Assembly: GCA_030950105.1 (NCBI GenBank)
Contig: JAUZRV010000090.1
Location: 1-40,833, forward strand
DNA from: Rhodobacterales bacterium
GTDB taxonomy: Bacteria; Pseudomonadota; Alphaproteobacteria; Rhodobacterales; Rhodobacteraceae
Reading direction: 5' to 3'
DNA length: 40,833 nucleotides
The notes below the pieces were generated by a model. It did not search any database, was not told where the DNA came from, and saw only the letters and a program-made list of their open reading frames with translations. Position 1 is the first letter of the stretch. Each line of letters opens with the position of its first letter. Shown here one piece after another: positions 27,567 through 35,561 of the stretch. Position numbers and translations under genes: made by a program.

Positions 27567-28261
27567 GTGAACGGCCCGATATCACCGCATTTGTGCAATC
27601 CCTGACTGGATCGGGGGTTGCCGTCGCGGCGATGGACATCGGGCACACAAAAGGCGCGCTTTTCCCGCAAGAACGCGCCGCTATTGCCCGGGCGACAAAC
27701 GCGCGCAAACAGGAATTTGCCACAGGTCGCGAGGCGGCGCGCCTTGCCATGCGTCGCCTTGGGGTCACGCCCGCGGAAATCCCGATGGGCGCCGACCGAG
27801 CGCCGGTTTGGCCCAAGGGATTGCGTGGCAGTATTTCCCATAGCGGTGACATTTGCGTGGCCGTCGTCTCCCGTTCCGACGTGTTTCAATCGGTTGGTAT
27901 CGATATCGAAACGGACACGCCGCTTGACGATGATCTTCTTGATACGATTTGCACCGACACCGAACAACGTTGGCTGCTAAAACAAGACGCCAACGCCCGC
28001 GGAAAATTGGCCAAATTGATATTTTCAGCCAAAGAATGTGCCTATAAGTGCCAATACCCGCTGTCATTAGAGGTGATTGATTTTATGGCGTTTGAAATTT
28101 CCCTCAACCTTGGAAATCACCGATTTGATGCCTGTTTCACCCGTCAGATTGGCCCGTTTGCCGCAGGAACGCGGTTTTTGGGGCACTATGGCGCGGCGTT
28201 CGGATCGTTCGCGACCATAATATGCCTGCCTGCCCCCAAAATCGCCACATTTCGCGATTAA
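27563..28261 (+). CDS. 4'-phosphopantetheinyl transferase, EntD/Sfp type
   Basis: 232 residues. It activates carrier proteins by moving phosphopantetheine from coenzyme A to their conserved serine. Motifs visible are the GSISHSG block (about residues 89-95), the Mg-binding VGIDIETD (about 112) and FSAKECAYKCQYP (about 154). The GTG start overlaps the NRPS stop by 4 bp (GTGA). The targets are expected to be Ser1446 of the NRPS and Ser1811 of the polyketide synthase. Having its own transferase supports an independent, functional assembly line. It is the last gene of the four-gene coupled set; a 91-bp gap follows. Confidence 0.93.
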   Translation: MSERPDITAFVQSLTGSGVAVAAMDIGHTKGALFPQERAAIARATNARKQEFATGREAARLAMRRLGVTPAEIPMGADRAPVWPKGLRGSISHSGDICVAVVSRSDVFQSVGIDIETDTPLDDDLLDTICTDTEQRWLLKQDANARGKLAKLIFSAKECAYKCQYPLSLEVIDFMAFEISLNLGNHRFDACFTRQIGPFAAGTRFLGHYGAAFGSFATIICLPAPKIATFRD

Positions 28262-28352
28262 CCAATTCTCTAAACACATTTAGGCGAATCGTAACCGCCT
28301 TGGTCGTAAATAGAAGCACGCGAGAATCGTGTGTCTTAGTCGGAGTATTGGT

Positions 28353-29621
28353 GTGGAGAAATTCCTGCCCCTAAGCGAACTTATCGCGGCCTTTCGGCGG
28401 CATGTGATGATGTTTGCCGTCATCGTTGTGCTTGGGATGGTTGTTTCGGTTGTTTACGCGCTGAATCAGCCGCGCATTTACCAGACGACGGCCATGATTC
28501 AGGTGCTGCAACCAACCATCGCCAACCCACGCGATAGTGGCACATCTTCCGCCCCTACCTTGCAGCTTTTGCAGGTGGTTGAGCAGCGCCTCATGACGCG
28601 TGACAATCTTATCCGGATGATCGAAAAACACGGGCTATATGCCAATCCGCCAAACATCCCCATGGCGGATAGGGTGCTCAAGCTACGGCTGGCAACGCAG
28701 GTCGAAATGATTGTCGACCCGAATTTGCGCTGGCGGTCCGATATTTCACCCACGGCTCTTTTGGTCCGCGTTTCCGATGGTGATCCGGCGTTGGCCGCGA
28801 TGCTCGCCAACGAATTTGTTGCAAGCATCATTGAGCAAAACCGCCAAAGCCGCGCCGATCAAACGGGCACCGCGCTCGCCTTTTTTGAAAGCGAGGAACA
28901 GCGTGTAGGACGTGAAATTGCGCGACTGGATGCCCAGATCGTGGCGTTCAAGGAGGCAAACGCCGACTTGCTACCTGACGGATTGGCAGCGCTGCGCGTG
29001 CAGCTTGCCACATTGGAGGAAACCCGCCTCGAACTTGAAAGCCAAATAGCCGAATTGAACAATGGCACCGCGAACGGGGCAACCGCCGTGGTCAACAAAC
29101 GGTTGGCGCAGCTTGGTGTTCAATACAATCTCATCGAGCAGCGACGGCAATCAATTATCAATCTGATTAACCAGGCCCCACAAGCGGAACGGCAACATTT
29201 GGTTTTGACCCGAAAATTGCAACAATTGACCGACCAATTTGAAGTGATCAACCAAAGCCGCGCCAAGGCCAAAATGGATCAAATGCTTGAGGCGGGACGC
29301 CAAGGAGAAAACTTCAAGGTTCTGGAAACCGCCCTTGTTCCGGTGCATCCGATCGCACCAAATCGCAAAAAAATTGCAATGACCGGCAGCGCCGCAAGTG
29401 TGGTTCTGGCGTTAGCCCTCATTTTACTGCTTGAAATGCGAAAGCCGGTAATTCGGACGTCGGCCCAATTGGAGCGGCGGTTGAATTTACGGCCCGTTGT
29501 GGCAATTCCAACGCTCACACCTATATCGAAAAGTGGGTTTGCCCGTTTGAAAACCGGAGCCTTTATGGCCCTTGGTGGAATATTTATCGCTCTGGTTATG
29601 GTGTTTGTCTTCTCATCCTGA
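28353..29621 (+). CDS. Wzz/GumC-type polysaccharide chain-length (co-polymerase) protein, no kinase domain
   Basis: About 422 residues. Two membrane helices (residues about 22-40 and 345-365, with a third at the extreme C-terminus about 400-420) flank a large periplasmic region with long coiled-coil stretches (REIARLDAQIVAFKEANADL, LEETRLELESQIAELN). This is the Wzz/GumC/ExoP topology. The PxxPxxPxxxxA-like segment before the second helix is seen as VPVHPIAPNRKK. There is no C-terminal Walker-type tyrosine kinase (Wzc BY-kinase). The GTG at 28353 is chosen because CGGAG lies 7 bases upstream; a GTG 24 bases earlier is open. It probably sets chain length together with the Wzy-like protein. Confidence 0.87.
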   Translation: MEKFLPLSELIAAFRRHVMMFAVIVVLGMVVSVVYALNQPRIYQTTAMIQVLQPTIANPRDSGTSSAPTLQLLQVVEQRLMTRDNLIRMIEKHGLYANPPNIPMADRVLKLRLATQVEMIVDPNLRWRSDISPTALLVRVSDGDPALAAMLANEFVASIIEQNRQSRADQTGTALAFFESEEQRVGREIARLDAQIVAFKEANADLLPDGLAALRVQLATLEETRLELESQIAELNNGTANGATAVVNKRLAQLGVQYNLIEQRRQSIINLINQAPQAERQHLVLTRKLQQLTDQFEVINQSRAKAKMDQMLEAGRQGENFKVLETALVPVHPIAPNRKKIAMTGSAASVVLALALILLLEMRKPVIRTSAQLERRLNLRPVVAIPTLTPISKSGFARLKTGAFMALGGIFIALVMVFVFSS

Positions 29622-29695
29622 GGCTCAAACTTTGAATTCTGAACAGACCTAGGCCGAACGCGCGCCCCCGCGTAATGACGGATGAAATTGCTTGG

Positions 29696-29722
29696 TGCGC
29701 TAGAATCCGTGATTCTGGCGCA
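29696..29722. other. Strong 12-bp stem hairpin downstream of the Wzz-like gene
   Basis: TGCGCTAGAATC and GATTCTGGCGCA pair over 12 bp (one T-G wobble) around a 3-base CGT loop, 75 bp after the Wzz-like stop. No T-run follows on either strand, so a classical intrinsic terminator is not supported. It could be an mRNA 3'-end stabiliser, a Rho-assisted terminator, or a small repeat element copy. Confidence 0.5.
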
Positions 29723-29982
29723 GGGCATCGCGAAAACACACCCCGAAATTCGACAACCTCGAATCACCTCAAGTGAGGCGTGCACCACAGCCGTGGAAAC
29801 AATAGACCCAATTTTACCAACTTTTTCGAAAGTTTAGAAACAAGCGCGCAACCCATGGGTGTGCGAAGCTCCAAATAATTAACCAATTTACTCTCTGTTA
29901 AAATATAAAGTCTATAAAAAACAGACCATTAGCAATAAGCATCGAATTGTCGCTATGGATTTTTTGTCCAAATTAGGCCAAA

Positions 29983-29995
29983 TATTGTCACAATA
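29983..29995. promoter_or_regulatory. Perfect 13-bp palindrome TATTGTCACAATA, candidate operator
   Basis: TATTGT-C-ACAATA is symmetric over 13 bases around a central C and sits in the AT-rich part of the leader, about 205 bp upstream of the ExoY-like ATG. This is the size and symmetry of a dimeric repressor or activator site. It does not match an FNR/CRP or Fur consensus that I can recall. Confidence 0.35.
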
Positions 29996-30028
29996 AAGTC
30001 TCAATTAGGAAACTACCGCTGCTGCTAC

Positions 30029-30063
30029 CGGGTGAGCGTTACCCGAAAATTCTGGGGAATTTT
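30029..30063. promoter_or_regulatory. Tandem hairpins in the ExoY-like leader
   Basis: Two inverted repeats adjoin without a gap: CGGGT/ACCCG (stem 5, loop 7; 30029-30045), then AAAATTC/GAATTTT (stem 7, loop TGGG; 30046-30063). On the plus strand the second stem ends in TTTT. The pair resembles a terminator or attenuator-type structure in a long 5' leader. It might alternatively be protein-binding sites. Confidence 0.4.
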
Positions 30064-30199
30064 GAATCGCAAATGAGAGGAGTTGATTGGCGCCCGCCCG
30101 TCAGGTCCAATTTTGCCCGCCCTTTTTGGCGGAATAATTTGCTGTGCCTGGCAATGTTCTCAGGTTCACTTGTCGTCCGCTTGTCGGAAGGGTTTCAAT

Positions 30200-30865
30200 A
30201 TGTCGTTTTACTCAAGTAGAGATTTCGCAAATAATCTTGTCATAAATGCGGCTGTATCGGGGCTTTACCGCGATCATGCCAAACGCGCTCTCGATTTTTG
30301 TCTTGCATTGCTGCTTGCTCCTGTTGCCGTTCTTTTGCTGGCACCGCTTGCCGCTTTGGTTGCGCTTGATGGCACATCGCCGTTTTATTGGCAAAAACGC
30401 GTCGGTTTGCGCGGGCGTGAATTCTATATGCTGAAATTACGCAGCATGGTGCCAAATGCGGATGCTTTGCTTGTTGCCTATCTCGCCGAAAATCCAGAGG
30501 CACAGCGCGAATGGGATTTCCATCAGAAACTAAAGCATGATCCGCGCATTACCCGAATTGGCCGATTTATCCGCCGCACATCTCTTGATGAATTGCCGCA
30601 ACTTTGGAATGTTTTCACCGGTGAAATGTCGTTGGTAGGCCCGCGCCCGATCATGTGCGACCAACGCGAGATTTACCCCGGTTCCGCTTACTATCTGATG
30701 CGCCCCGGCATTACCGGTCTCTGGCAGGTTTCCGATCGCAACGAATGTAGCTTTGCCGAGCGCGCCATTTTCGACACTAAATATCACCGTCAAATGTCAT
30801 TTATGGCAGATATTTCGGTGATTTCACGCACCGTTGGTGTCGTTTTCCGCGCAACGGGTCACTAA
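30200..30865 (+). CDS. Polyprenyl-phosphate sugar-1-phosphate transferase (ExoY/WcaJ-like priming enzyme)
   Basis: 221 residues. It should start glycan synthesis by moving a sugar-1-phosphate, often galactose or glucose, onto undecaprenyl phosphate at the inner membrane. Signs: KRALDFCLALLLAPVAVLL (membrane helix), SPFYWQKRVGLRGREFYMLK then LRSMV, and the conserved SLDELPQLWNVFTGEMSLVG, PRP and PGITGLWQVS. The short form lacking the large N-terminal membrane domain is typical of ExoY. The ATG at 30200 has GGAAGGG upstream; a TTG at 30083 would add 39 residues of unlike sequence. Its end overlaps the convergent glycosyltransferase by 4 bp. Confidence 0.93.
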   Translation: MSFYSSRDFANNLVINAAVSGLYRDHAKRALDFCLALLLAPVAVLLLAPLAALVALDGTSPFYWQKRVGLRGREFYMLKLRSMVPNADALLVAYLAENPEAQREWDFHQKLKHDPRITRIGRFIRRTSLDELPQLWNVFTGEMSLVGPRPIMCDQREIYPGSAYYLMRPGITGLWQVSDRNECSFAERAIFDTKYHRQMSFMADISVISRTVGVVFRATGH

Positions 30866-32025
30866 TTCACGTCATTTTTTGATCGCATCCCGGACATAAG
30901 GGCCATTACCCGTTCACCCCATGCTGTCCAGTTCAATGTGGTTTGGTAATATTGGCGCGCAGATTTGCGCAGCTCCGAATATCGCGTAGGTGTGCCAAGA
31001 TAGGATTGCAGGCAATTGGCAAAATCGTCTGCCGTTGCCGTGGCTTCAAGGGCATGACCGTTCACCCCGTCGATGACCGGAATCCCGCCCAATTTCAAAC
31101 AAATCGACGGCAGCCCATAAGCGGACGCCTCGCAGAACGCGAAACCATAGGATTCAAAGGACGGCATTACCAGAAAATGCGCGGCCCGAAACAGGGCTTC
31201 GAATTGGGCAAATTGTGTCGGGTCGGATTTGTCCAATGACGGATAGACCGTCATTGCATCATTGGTATGGAACGGCGGTGGAACGCAGCCAATGACTGAT
31301 AAATGCGCGTTGATCCCGCGTTTTCGCAAGGCGACCAAGGTTTCAAACACCAGCGGCCCGCCTTTTGCGAACCAGTCCCGACCAACCAAAAGGAGATGAA
31401 GCCCATCTTTGGTCGGTGGCGGGCTTGTGTTTTGTTCGGCGGGATTTGGAATATTGGCCCCCCACGGCACCACCAACGATTTTCCCGCCTCAAGCCCATA
31501 AACGCTATCTGCGCGATCTTTTTGCCAAGCTGACGGCCAGAGATTGAGGTCGCAGGATTGAAAAATTCTGGTTTCGGCACGCGTTATCATTGGATCAAAC
31601 CGGCGCGACACTGCATTGGATTTGAACGCCTGCCCGATGGCCGATTGCCGATAAACCGTTGGCGTCGCGTCGGCTGTAAACACCTGAAGCGTGTGTTTTG
31701 GCCGTTTCACATGCGCCAAGGATTGGAAACTATAAGGGCAAAACAACACATCATATTGCGTTGCCTTCAACAGTTTTGAAACGCCGCGCCCGATAATCCG
31801 CGACAATAGCAAATGCGCCCGCCACCTTGCACGAAGATTGATCGAATCCGGCATCCGATGGATCATTCTGCGCAATGGTTCGGCGACAAACCAAGAGGGG
31901 GTTATGATATCAATTTCCGCGCCTTGTTGGCGCAACGCATTGTAAATACGCGCATTTCCACCCGAGTAGGTCCACCCTTCAAGCGGTGACAAGTCACAAA
32001 GATACGCGATTTTCAATTTGGTCAT
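30862..32025 (-). CDS. GT4-family glycosyltransferase
   Basis: 387 residues, GT-B fold. The N-terminal domain begins LKIAYLCDLSPLEGWTYSGG then NARIYNALRQQG. The C-terminal donor domain has LLLVGRDWFAKGGPLVFETL and the EX7E-like signature FESYGFAFCEASAYGLPSIC followed by LKLGGIPVIDG. It likely transfers one sugar of the repeat unit. It is on the opposite strand from its neighbours: its stop overlaps the stop of the ExoY-like gene by 4 bp, and it is divergent from the Wzy-like gene. That places it under a separate promoter in the 215-bp gap at 32026-32240. Confidence 0.87.
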   Translation of the reverse strand: MTKLKIAYLCDLSPLEGWTYSGGNARIYNALRQQGAEIDIITPSWFVAEPLRRMIHRMPDSINLRARWRAHLLLSRIIGRGVSKLLKATQYDVLFCPYSFQSLAHVKRPKHTLQVFTADATPTVYRQSAIGQAFKSNAVSRRFDPMITRAETRIFQSCDLNLWPSAWQKDRADSVYGLEAGKSLVVPWGANIPNPAEQNTSPPPTKDGLHLLLVGRDWFAKGGPLVFETLVALRKRGINAHLSVIGCVPPPFHTNDAMTVYPSLDKSDPTQFAQFEALFRAAHFLVMPSFESYGFAFCEASAYGLPSICLKLGGIPVIDGVNGHALEATATADDFANCLQSYLGTPTRYSELRKSARQYYQTTLNWTAWGERVMALMSGMRSKNDVN

Positions 32026-32051
32026 CCCGGGTTCGTCATCTCAATATCATT

Positions 32052-32079
32052 CGCCGCAAGAAATCACCCCTTTGCGGCG
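32052..32079. promoter_or_regulatory. 8-bp stem hairpin in divergent promoter region
   Basis: CGCCGCAA and TTGCGGCG are perfect inverted copies separated by 12 bases. They lie 27 bp upstream of the minus-strand GT4 start and about 160 bp upstream of the Wzy-like gene. The site could be an operator shared by the two divergent genes or part of the 5' leader of the GT4 mRNA. The rest of the 215-bp gap shows no gene. Confidence 0.35.
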
Positions 32080-32240
32080 GTTTCAAGACCGGCGGCAATT
32101 TTGGCCTTGAGGGCACAGTAACGAATTGATTTCACGGTATTTCGCCGATTTTTACGGAAGGTTACGACAGCCGGGATATTGATTGATATACCTTACGGAA
32201 CAACCCCGACTATCGCCCCACAAGGATCACCAGCACCAAC

Positions 32241-33644
32241 ATGCCCAATACGCTCGCCTATATTATGTTGCTGATCTGGCCGATTGTGACCTATTTGCTG
32301 TTTCGCTATCTACCACGGTCGCGGGCGTTGGTGTGGACGGTGTTGACCGGATATCTTTTGCTGCCGCCGCTGCCCGCAGCCATTGATTTCCCGCTGTTCC
32401 CACCGTTGAACAAAGACGTTTTGCCAAATTTTTCGGCCTTTATTATTTGCCTTTTGTTCCTGCCAAAATTTCCGTCATTGATCCCGCGTTCACCAATTGC
32501 ACGCCTGTTAATCGCGGTTTTTGTGCTTACCCCGATCGCCACAGTTCTGGGCAATAGCGAGCCGATAACATTTGTTGACGGGGCATTGCCGGGCCTGCGC
32601 ATTTTTGATGCCGTCGCGATGGTGATCAATCAATTCATCCTGTTGCTCGGTTTTTTGTTGGCGCGCTCCATCCTGCAAACGCCCGAGGCGCAGCGTGATT
32701 TATTGGTGGCGCTATTGCTCGGCGGGTTGGTATATTCGGTGCCGATGTTCATCGAAATCCGGCTTTCGCCGCAATTGAATCTGTGGGTTTACGGCTACTA
32801 CCAACACCTGTTTGAACAGAGTATTCGCGGTGATAGTTTCCGCCCGCAAGTCTTCCTGTTTCACGGAATTTGGGCGGCATTTTTCACCATGACGACCGTG
32901 GTTGCCGGTTTTGCATTGGCCCGTCAAAGCAAAACGTTCGTGCGCCAGAGATATCTCGTTTCGGCGCTTTATCTGGTCGTTTTATTGGTCCTGTGCCGGA
33001 CATTGGGCGCGCTTATATATGGTATTGCCCTTGTGCCACTGGTTATCCTTGCCGGCAACAAAACCCAGATCCGCATAGCGACGGTCTTGGCCACGCTTGC
33101 CCTGCTCTATCCCACCTTGAAAAGTGCCGATTTGGTGCCGACAAATGCGATGCTTAACGCCGCCGAAAGCATAAGCCCCGAACGCGCCCACTCTCTTAAA
33201 TTCCGGTTTGATAACGAGGATTTATTACGCAATCGCGCCAATGAAAAGCCGCTATTCGGGTGGGGATCATGGGGGCGCAATCACGAACATAATCCTGTGG
33301 ATGGCACCATCACCACCGTGTCTGACGGGCGTTGGATTATCACGCTCGGGGTGTTTGGCTGGGTCGGATTTCTGGCCGAATTTGCCCTGCTTGGTTTGCC
33401 GATTTTCCTGCTTTGGCGCGAGGTGCGTCACCTGCCAAGTTCCAAAATATCCCCGTTTTTGGGGCCGCTGGTCCTTCTTCTCGCGATTAATCTTGTGGAT
33501 TTGATCCCCAACGCGACGCTAACCCCGCTGACTTGGTTGCTTTCGGGGGCGTTGCTTGGCCATGCTGAATTGCTCGCCCGTCAACGCCGCGGGGGAACCC
33601 AAGGGAGGGAAGATCGCCCACCCCGCCACCGGACGGTGATCTAG
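32241..33644 (+). CDS. Wzy-type polymerase / O-antigen-ligase-like membrane protein
   Basis: 467 residues with roughly ten to twelve hydrophobic helices. Wzy polymerases and WaaL ligases share this topology and a large periplasmic loop; here the loop appears to lie around residues 300-370, with DNEDLLRNRANEKPLFGWGS then WGRNHEHN, close to the PLFGWG motif seen in the Wzy_C family. It would link repeat units flipped by the Wzx-type protein. Polymerase and ligase cannot be separated by sequence, but Wzx, Wzz and a priming transferase nearby favour polymerase. The gene is followed after one base by the next glycosyltransferase. Confidence 0.82.
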   Translation: MPNTLAYIMLLIWPIVTYLLFRYLPRSRALVWTVLTGYLLLPPLPAAIDFPLFPPLNKDVLPNFSAFIICLLFLPKFPSLIPRSPIARLLIAVFVLTPIATVLGNSEPITFVDGALPGLRIFDAVAMVINQFILLLGFLLARSILQTPEAQRDLLVALLLGGLVYSVPMFIEIRLSPQLNLWVYGYYQHLFEQSIRGDSFRPQVFLFHGIWAAFFTMTTVVAGFALARQSKTFVRQRYLVSALYLVVLLVLCRTLGALIYGIALVPLVILAGNKTQIRIATVLATLALLYPTLKSADLVPTNAMLNAAESISPERAHSLKFRFDNEDLLRNRANEKPLFGWGSWGRNHEHNPVDGTITTVSDGRWIITLGVFGWVGFLAEFALLGLPIFLLWREVRHLPSSKISPFLGPLVLLLAINLVDLIPNATLTPLTWLLSGALLGHAELLARQRRGGTQGREDRPPRHRTVI

Positions 33645-33645
33645 G

Positions 33646-35094
33646 GTGGCGGGGGCAACAAAACCACGGGTGTTGATTATCGCCGAGGCCGCCAATCCCG
33701 AATGGGTAAGCGTGCCGTTGATCGGCTGGTCACTAGCGCAGGCATTGGCCAAAATCACCGATGCCCATATCGTCACCCAGATCCGTAATCGTGACGCATT
33801 TTTGCGGGCGGGCCTGACGGAAGGGCGCGATTTCACCGCCATAGATTCTGAGGCCTTCGCCCGCCCGTTGTGGAAAATCGGCACCCTGTTGCGCATGGGC
33901 GAGGGCAAAGGATGGACCGCACTGCAAATGGTTTCGGCGCTGTCCTACCCCTATTTTGAACGGCTGGTTTGGAAAAAATTCGGGGCGGACATCCAATCGG
34001 GCAGCTATGATATTGTGCATCGTATCACGCCATTATCGCCAACGATAAACAGCCCACTGGCCGCCAAATGCGCGCGTGCGGGGGTGCCGTTTGTCCTTGG
34101 GCCGCTTAATGGCGGGGTGCCGTGGCCCAAAGATTTTGATGCCGAGCGGCGCGCCGAACGGGAATGGTTGTCCTATGTGCGCGGGGCCTACAAGGCGTTG
34201 CCGGGTCGCAAATCCACCCTGAAACATGCTGCGGCGATTATTGTCGGGTCGCGCCATACCGAAGGTGAAATCCCCGCCCGGCACCGCGAAAAATGCGTTT
34301 ATATACCGGAAAACGCGATTGATCCGGCGCGTTTTTCACGGATTTCATCGCCGCAATCCGGCCCGTTACGCGCCTGCTTTATTGGCCGGATGGTCCCCTA
34401 TAAAGGCCCCGATATGTTGCTTGAGGCGGCGGAGCCGTTGTTGCGTTCTGGACGTCTTGAAATAGATATGATTGGCGATGGGCCGATGATGGACAGGTTG
34501 AAAACCCTTGCCAAAAGCACCGCCGGAAATGTGCATTTTCATGGCTGGTGCGCCCACGAAAAGGTGCAGAATATCGCCGCGAATTGTCAACTGTTCGCCT
34601 TTCCGTCAATCCGCGAATTTGGCGGTGGTGTTGTGCTTGAAGCGATGGCACTGGGCCTTACCCCGTTGATTGTCGACTATGCCGGACCGGGGGAATTGGT
34701 GGATAAAACCACAGGATTCAAAGTGCCGATGGGATCGCGCGCCGACATCATTTCGGCGTTTCGAAAATCGCTTACCGATATTGTGGAAAGTCCTGAAATG
34801 TTGACCCGAACCGGCAAGGCATCAAAGGCGCGCGTGCAGGATTATTTCACATGGGACAAGAAAGCCGCGCAAATCGACGAGGTTTATAGCTGGATCACAA
34901 ACGCCGGTAATAAGCCCGATTTTTTTCTAGATTTCGCGCGCCGGAATACCGACCACCGTTGCCCCGGCGGGCACGTCGCGTGTCACCACCGCATTGGCCC
35001 CGATCCGCGCATTGTCGCCGATGGTCAACGGCCCGATAATTTTGGCACCGGCCCCGATATCGACATGGCCGCCCACCACAATTGCATCCGATAA
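33646..35094 (+). CDS. GT4-family glycosyltransferase with anomalous C-terminal extension
   Basis: 482 residues as read; about 427 would be normal. GT-B signs: RVLIIAEAANPEWVSVPLIG, the donor domain ACFIGRMVPYKGPDMLLEAA and EX7E in REFGGGVVLEAMALGLTPLI then VDYAGPGELV. Residues after about 427 are antisense to the acetyltransferase gene at 34927-35430 and look like no known domain. At 34920-34926 there is a run of seven T. With six T the frame would read ...GAT TTT TTC TAG and stop at 34930, leaving a 4-bp tail-to-tail overlap with the next gene. The extension may thus come from a one-base indel, natural or from sequencing. The GTG start lies one base after the Wzy-like stop, with no strong ribosome-binding site. 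Confidence 0.85.
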   Translation: MAGATKPRVLIIAEAANPEWVSVPLIGWSLAQALAKITDAHIVTQIRNRDAFLRAGLTEGRDFTAIDSEAFARPLWKIGTLLRMGEGKGWTALQMVSALSYPYFERLVWKKFGADIQSGSYDIVHRITPLSPTINSPLAAKCARAGVPFVLGPLNGGVPWPKDFDAERRAEREWLSYVRGAYKALPGRKSTLKHAAAIIVGSRHTEGEIPARHREKCVYIPENAIDPARFSRISSPQSGPLRACFIGRMVPYKGPDMLLEAAEPLLRSGRLEIDMIGDGPMMDRLKTLAKSTAGNVHFHGWCAHEKVQNIAANCQLFAFPSIREFGGGVVLEAMALGLTPLIVDYAGPGELVDKTTGFKVPMGSRADIISAFRKSLTDIVESPEMLTRTGKASKARVQDYFTWDKKAAQIDEVYSWITNAGNKPDFFLDFARRNTDHRCPGGHVACHHRIGPDPRIVADGQRPDNFGTGPDIDMAAHHNCIR

Positions 35095-35430
35095 CGTGAC
35101 CTGATGGAAAATCATCACATTTGCTCCGATCACCACGTCGGGATGGATGATAATCCCCGTCGGGTGTGGCAACCGAAGACCCCCACCAATTTCCATATGC
35201 AGGTGTATTTCGCTCTGGGTGATCAGCGACCAAAACCCGTGCACCAGAACCCAGTATTTCGCCGCAATCGCCCCGATCATCCCACCCTTGGCGCGCGCCG
35301 CCTGATAACGGCGAATCGCGCGGATCAATTTCGGGCCGGAATCGCGAGGCCCGCGAATATTTTCGCGTTGCCAATCGGGGATTGTGGCACTTACGTTATC
35401 GTCGGTTTCCAAATTCCGCCTCCTGAACAA
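34927..35430 (-). CDS. Hexapeptide-repeat acetyltransferase, serine acetyltransferase (CysE)-like
   Basis: 167 residues. The C-terminal half is a left-handed beta-helix built from hexapeptide repeats (HPDVVIGANVMIFHQVTLSD, GHVDIGAGAKIIGPLTIGDN, ARIGANAVVTRDVPAGATVV), ending VGIPAREI. The N-terminal half is helical. Short CysE-like enzymes in polysaccharide loci usually acetylate sugars or glycosyl units with acetyl-CoA rather than make cysteine. The gene is antisense to the tail of the GT4 gene. It is divergent from the OafA-type gene with a 131-bp gap, which should hold both promoters; I saw no clear sites in that gap. Confidence 0.87.
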   Translation of the reverse strand: MFRRRNLETDDNVSATIPDWQRENIRGPRDSGPKLIRAIRRYQAARAKGGMIGAIAAKYWVLVHGFWSLITQSEIHLHMEIGGGLRLPHPTGIIIHPDVVIGANVMIFHQVTLSDAIVVGGHVDIGAGAKIIGPLTIGDNARIGANAVVTRDVPAGATVVGIPAREI

Positions 35431-35561
35431 ACAGATGCCGTAATTGTGTCGTTAAAACGGGGCGTGGGCAAGAGGTGACACATCGCGACCCGTCGCAATT
35501 GCAACCTTGACGCTTTGCCCGCAACCGCGCGTTATGAAACGCAGCAACAATAGGCCGAAAC

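Larger units (their letters stand above)
29622..30199. other. 578-bp non-coding region before the priming transferase gene
   Basis: No convincing gene is seen. The region becomes AT-rich around 29870-30000, unlike its surroundings, and holds three hairpins or palindromes listed separately. It probably contains the promoter and regulatory leader for the ExoY-like gene. AT-rich stretches such as TTAAAATATAAAG near 29900 could be promoter elements, but no confident -35/-10 pair was fixed. Confidence 0.55.

Noticed and set aside
29279-29788. A 169-codon open frame on the minus strand entering the non-coding region
   Set aside because: Mostly antisense to the Wzz-like gene; the part in the gap is short and shows no domain or ribosome-binding site.
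30083-30199. TTG start adding 39 residues to the ExoY-like protein
   Set aside because: GAGAGGAG is too close to that TTG, and the added residues do not resemble ExoY proteins; the ATG at 30200 has a well-spaced GGAAGGG.
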